DNA of 57,174 nt, from the NCBI GenBank assembly GCA_900314445.1, contig OMVA01000074.1:1-57174 (forward strand), in the 5' to 3' direction. The translations under genes were made by a program, and so were the position numbers. The stretch comes from an uncultured Lachnospiraceae bacterium (GTDB taxonomy: Bacteria; Bacillota; Clostridia; Lachnospirales; Lachnospiraceae). Numbering within the stretch: the stretch's first letter is position 1; each line of letters opens with the position of its first letter. Shown in pieces: positions 54,630 to 57,174 of this stretch. Below the pieces are notes generated by a model that worked only from the letters and a program-made list of their open reading frames with translations, had not been told where the DNA came from and ran no database searches.

Positions 54630-56618
54630 TCAATCATTCATTAAGCCAGCCAAACGCAGAATTGCCCTGGCATTTGTTGTGGTACACGGGCCATTTTGAA
54701 TTTTATAAGAGAATTTTAACTCATTTTCATCGTAATACTCAGAAAAATGATAATTATCTGCCTTGTCATTATTTTTTGTTGTAATATTGCACAACTCAAA
54801 GTCATGCGTAGATACAAGTACCATATTATTATCAACCGAAAGCTTCTGTAAGGCCTCTTTTGCGCCTACAATTCGATCAGCTGAATTTGTTCCCTTGAAG
54901 ATTTCATCAATCAGGCAGAAAGCTGGCAGATCACCACTTTGCTTTCTCTCTTCAATGTATTCAGCCATGGACTTAATTCTTAAGATCTCGGCATAGAAGG
55001 TGGAAATTCCATTTGCCACATCATCATGTACACGCATGGATGTAAAGATTCTCATGACTGGCGCCTTAAAGGAATCTGCAGTTACACCCGTTCCAATATA
55101 GGCAAGCACCAGATTTAAAGCCAGGGTTCTGAGATATGTTGTTTTACCAGACATGTTAGAGCCAGTAATAATGGTCAGTGCCTTTTCCACTGTGGCCACA
55201 TTGCCCACCACTGCACTTGTCTGAATCATAGGATGGCGCATATTTTCCGCCACTACCTTCATCTCTGTACCTGGAAGAATTTCTGCTTCTGTTACGTCAC
55301 GAATCAGGAAAATCTCTGAAAGAGACATAAGTTCTTCAAAACGGCCAATAAGTACAAGGGCCTCCTCGAAGACCTTTCCTGATTTCTTCTGCCACTTGAA
55401 GGCAGCATAAGCAATATAAAAATCATAACCAAGGAATCCAGCCAGAATCAGATGCAGTACCGGATTATATGTGAGTGCATCAAACTGATTAATTCTCTGC
55501 ATGGCTTTCATCTTCTTCATCATACCCTGATTGCCTGAAATCTCCTCCTTCATATCTCTGAGAAGTCTCGACTTAAAATCTCCATTTGCAATCAGCTGAA
55601 GCAATTTTTGAAAATCACCTGTGGATGGACCATAGGCCTTCAGTTCATATTCATATTTTGCAAGATTTGCTGACATAGAACTGGTAAGGATAAAACTGAC
55701 AGCAAATACGGCAAATGGAATTGCCATGGATTTTGCGCCCAGCAAATTAGCCAGAATTGCATAAACATTGGCCACAGGAATTAAAATCATTAAAAGGAAA
55801 TAGAAAAATGGAAATCCCTTACCATCTTCTTTGGAAGTATCTTCCTGTAAAGCTTCTTCTTTTGAAGTATCTTTCTTCAGAGCCTCTTCCTTTGAAGAGT
55901 CATCTTTGCTTTCCTCTTCCATTTCTTCCGTTTCTAAAGTATTTTTTCTTTCTTCTTCTGCCTTTTTCTTCTCCTCTTCCCTTAGATGAATGGTCTCGGA
56001 GGCAGCCTCGAAATCAACAAGAAGATCTGGATTTTCTGACAGCTCTTTGGCTGCATCAAATCTATCCTTTCTCTCCTCTATATGATTCTTCTTTAAAGAA
56101 ACAGTCTCTGCAAAAATCGACTTACCAAGACTGGTATGTCCTAAATTCAGTAACTGAAAGAGAGAACCTTTACCTAAAAGATCCAGATCCATGGAAAGGG
56201 TATCATCATCCTGTAAATAATCCTTACCATCCTCTTCAATGGTCTTCCATCTATCATCCAGGCGGAATAAATGTCTGGATAAAACTGCAGTTCTCGCCAG
56301 TAAATGTTTCTTCTCTTCCGCTTCTTTATCGGAAATGCGAATCAAAATAAAAAAGGCAACAAATAAAACAATACCAGCAGGCAGGAAATAATTTCCATTT
56401 ACCAGTCCCAGATACGTGAGCACAAAGGCCGCCAGGAAAGAAATCAATCTTGCCACGGCAATTCCATTTTCCCTTTTCTTTATTGCATCTGCTTTAATTC
56501 TGTCTTCTTCTTTTTCTTTTAATATTTTATTCTTAAATTCTTCCGTCATTTCTGCCTCGTATTCGTTTAGTTCTAGTTTTCCCCTAAGCAGCAAATGGAT
56601 TTGTCGCAAATCCATCAC
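54630..56618 (-). CDS. Membrane-anchored MutS-family ATPase
   Basis: The 662-residue protein has the MutS C-terminal ATPase: Walker A ITGSNMSGKTTYLRT (about residue 488), RVHDDVANGISTFYAE and Walker B CLIDEIFKGTNSADR, then a THDFEL switch. It lacks the MutS mismatch-recognition N-domain. Two pairs of membrane helices appear: residues 55-95 and about 269-315. Between them is a charged stretch with a 10-residue tandem repeat (DTSKEEAL). This fits the membrane MutS-like family seen in Firmicutes and Bacteroidetes, whose role is unknown. The start may be GTG 56618 or ATG 56615; the ribosome site is weak. Confidence 0.85.
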   Translation of the reverse strand: MMDLRQIHLLLRGKLELNEYEAEMTEEFKNKILKEKEEDRIKADAIKKRENGIAVARLISFLAAFVLTYLGLVNGNYFLPAGIVLFVAFFILIRISDKEAEEKKHLLARTAVLSRHLFRLDDRWKTIEEDGKDYLQDDDTLSMDLDLLGKGSLFQLLNLGHTSLGKSIFAETVSLKKNHIEERKDRFDAAKELSENPDLLVDFEAASETIHLREEEKKKAEEERKNTLETEEMEEESKDDSSKEEALKKDTSKEEALQEDTSKEDGKGFPFFYFLLMILIPVANVYAILANLLGAKSMAIPFAVFAVSFILTSSMSANLAKYEYELKAYGPSTGDFQKLLQLIANGDFKSRLLRDMKEEISGNQGMMKKMKAMQRINQFDALTYNPVLHLILAGFLGYDFYIAYAAFKWQKKSGKVFEEALVLIGRFEELMSLSEIFLIRDVTEAEILPGTEMKVVAENMRHPMIQTSAVVGNVATVEKALTIITGSNMSGKTTYLRTLALNLVLAYIGTGVTADSFKAPVMRIFTSMRVHDDVANGISTFYAEILRIKSMAEYIEERKQSGDLPAFCLIDEIFKGTNSADRIVGAKEALQKLSVDNNMVLVSTHDFELCNITTKNNDKADNYHFSEYYDENELKFSYKIQNGPCTTTNARAILRLAGLMND
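55825..55905 (-). repeat. In-frame 30-bp tandem repeat inside the MutS-like gene
   Basis: Nearly three 30-base units encode SSKEEALKKD, TSKEEALQED and TSKED. Units differ by third-base changes and short edits, so they are diverged and not a recent slip. The repeat lengthens the cytosolic or surface charged loop between the membrane pairs. Confidence 0.7.
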
Positions 56619-56666
56619 CTATGACAGTATAATTGTTTCCTCAAAGTCCTGCAAGAAAGTACAAGA

Positions 56667-56695
56667 TTGATTTTTCATACCCCATGTTTTAGAAT
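56667..56695 (+). promoter_or_regulatory. Promoter of the YtxH-like gene
   Basis: -35 TTGATT (56667-56672) and -10 TAGAAT (56690-56695) have a 17-base spacer, about 38 bases before the start codon. Confidence 0.6.
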
Positions 56696-56733
56696 GAAAT
56701 CAGTATTAAATTTATAGAAAGAGGGTATCTGAA

Positions 56734-57162
56734 ATGGGTAGACATAGTTTTTTAGAGGGCTTAGCCACTTTTACTGTAGCCGCAGTTACTGCTGCCGGAA
56801 TCTGTTATCTGTTCAAGGATGAAATCAAGGGAACAAAGACATACCAGGATCTCAATGATAAATATGATGTAGATTCAAAGATTAATCTTGCCGCTGATAA
56901 GGCAAAGAACGCTGCTTCAAAGGCAAAGGATACAGCTTTTGAATTAAAGGATAAGGCCTTTGTTGTAAAGGATGATCTGATGGGCAAGTACAATCAGATG
57001 AAGGGTAGCGAAGAAAATCTTTTTGATGACGACGAAATCATTCTGGATGAAAGCGATGTAGAAGAAAGAGATTATGTTCGTGTTGATAACGAAGATGATG
57101 ACTCTGATCCTATTCCTTCTACAGATGAAAAGTCTGATGTAGACAACATCGTTCTTGACTAA
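56734..57162 (+). CDS. YtxH-like small membrane protein with acidic tail
   Basis: The 142-residue protein has one N-terminal membrane segment (LEGLATFTVAAVTAAGICYLF, about residues 7-27). An Ala/Lys-rich amphipathic stretch (AADKAKNAASKAKDTAFELK) follows, like LEA or YtxH proteins, then an Asp/Glu-rich tail (about 90-142). YtxH-type proteins are stress-related in Bacillus, but this match is by composition only. GAGGG precedes the ATG. It has its own promoter and is transcribed away from the MutS-like gene. Confidence 0.65.
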   Translation: MGRHSFLEGLATFTVAAVTAAGICYLFKDEIKGTKTYQDLNDKYDVDSKINLAADKAKNAASKAKDTAFELKDKAFVVKDDLMGKYNQMKGSEENLFDDDEIILDESDVEERDYVRVDNEDDDSDPIPSTDEKSDVDNIVLD

Positions 57163-57174
57163 TTCTCATCTTTA

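Overview
The window reads as a chromosomal segment of a low-GC anaerobic Firmicute, most likely a Lachnospiraceae member of the Butyrivibrio/Pseudobutyrivibrio type. This rests on protein character (DUF5688, DUF6382-like, HPr/HprK, WhiA, RapZ, Mrp, a CBS-type pyrophosphatase) and on gene order (uvrC-hprK-ROK kinase-murB-rapZ-whiA-HPr-like). There is no phage, transposase, CRISPR array or rRNA. Nearly all genes are on the minus strand; the plus-strand exceptions are ppaC plus a CYTH gene (34.0-36.2 kb), uvrC (50.5-52.3 kb) and the last gene. Coding density is high. The only gap near 300 bases is the riboflavin leader.

Layout. 0-5 kb: the 5' part of a DUF6382-like gene, typA, an LTA-synthase-like sulfatase and two tandem tRNA-Gly genes. 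5-9 kb: birA, an Lrp regulator, a 49-residue membrane peptide, pyrE, coaBC. 9-13 kb: a very large hybrid sensor. 13-19 kb: M18 aminopeptidase, an argD-like gene with ARG-type boxes, a chorismate mutase-ACT protein, a short UvrD-like helicase and a SEC-C protein. 19.6-24.4 kb: a four-gene MacAB-like efflux operon with two adaptors. 24.6-33.8 kb: rarA, a stand-alone receiver, a TetR regulator, a cold-shock gene, DUF5688, hisC, an MscS channel, murF, a DJ-1 protein and mrp. 36-38 kb: a DUF1189-like membrane protein and a HAD phosphatase. 38-42 kb: riboflavin operon ribD-ribE-ribBA-ribH under an FMN riboswitch. 42-45 kb: a large TPR/Sel1 protein. 45-50 kb: murB-rapZ-whiA-HPr-like plus ROK glucokinase and hprK. 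52-57 kb: a 693-residue protein I do not recognise, a membrane-anchored MutS-like ATPase and a YtxH-like protein.

Genes that work together. HprK/P, the HPr-like protein, the ROK kinase and RapZ form a carbon-control and cell-wall-precursor neighbourhood. The HPr-like protein has Glu at position 15 and Ser at 46, so it should act as a Crh-type signal carrier, not a PTS phosphocarrier. RibD, RibE, RibBA and RibH make riboflavin from GTP and ribulose 5-phosphate. The ABC operon is a complete efflux pump.

The most unusual feature is a family of short palindromic elements built on TCATTTGC/GCAAATGA, often with TGCGCA two bases away. By eye there are ten loci, all between genes or at gene ends. 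One is the efflux operon terminator, one a hairpin in the hprK leader, and one sits between the FMN aptamer and its terminator. I do not recognise the family. Other points of interest are a sensor kinase lacking its phospho-acceptor His, a chorismate mutase-ACT protein with a collapsed dehydratase domain, and a BirA with an altered biotin-binding loop and no C-terminal domain.
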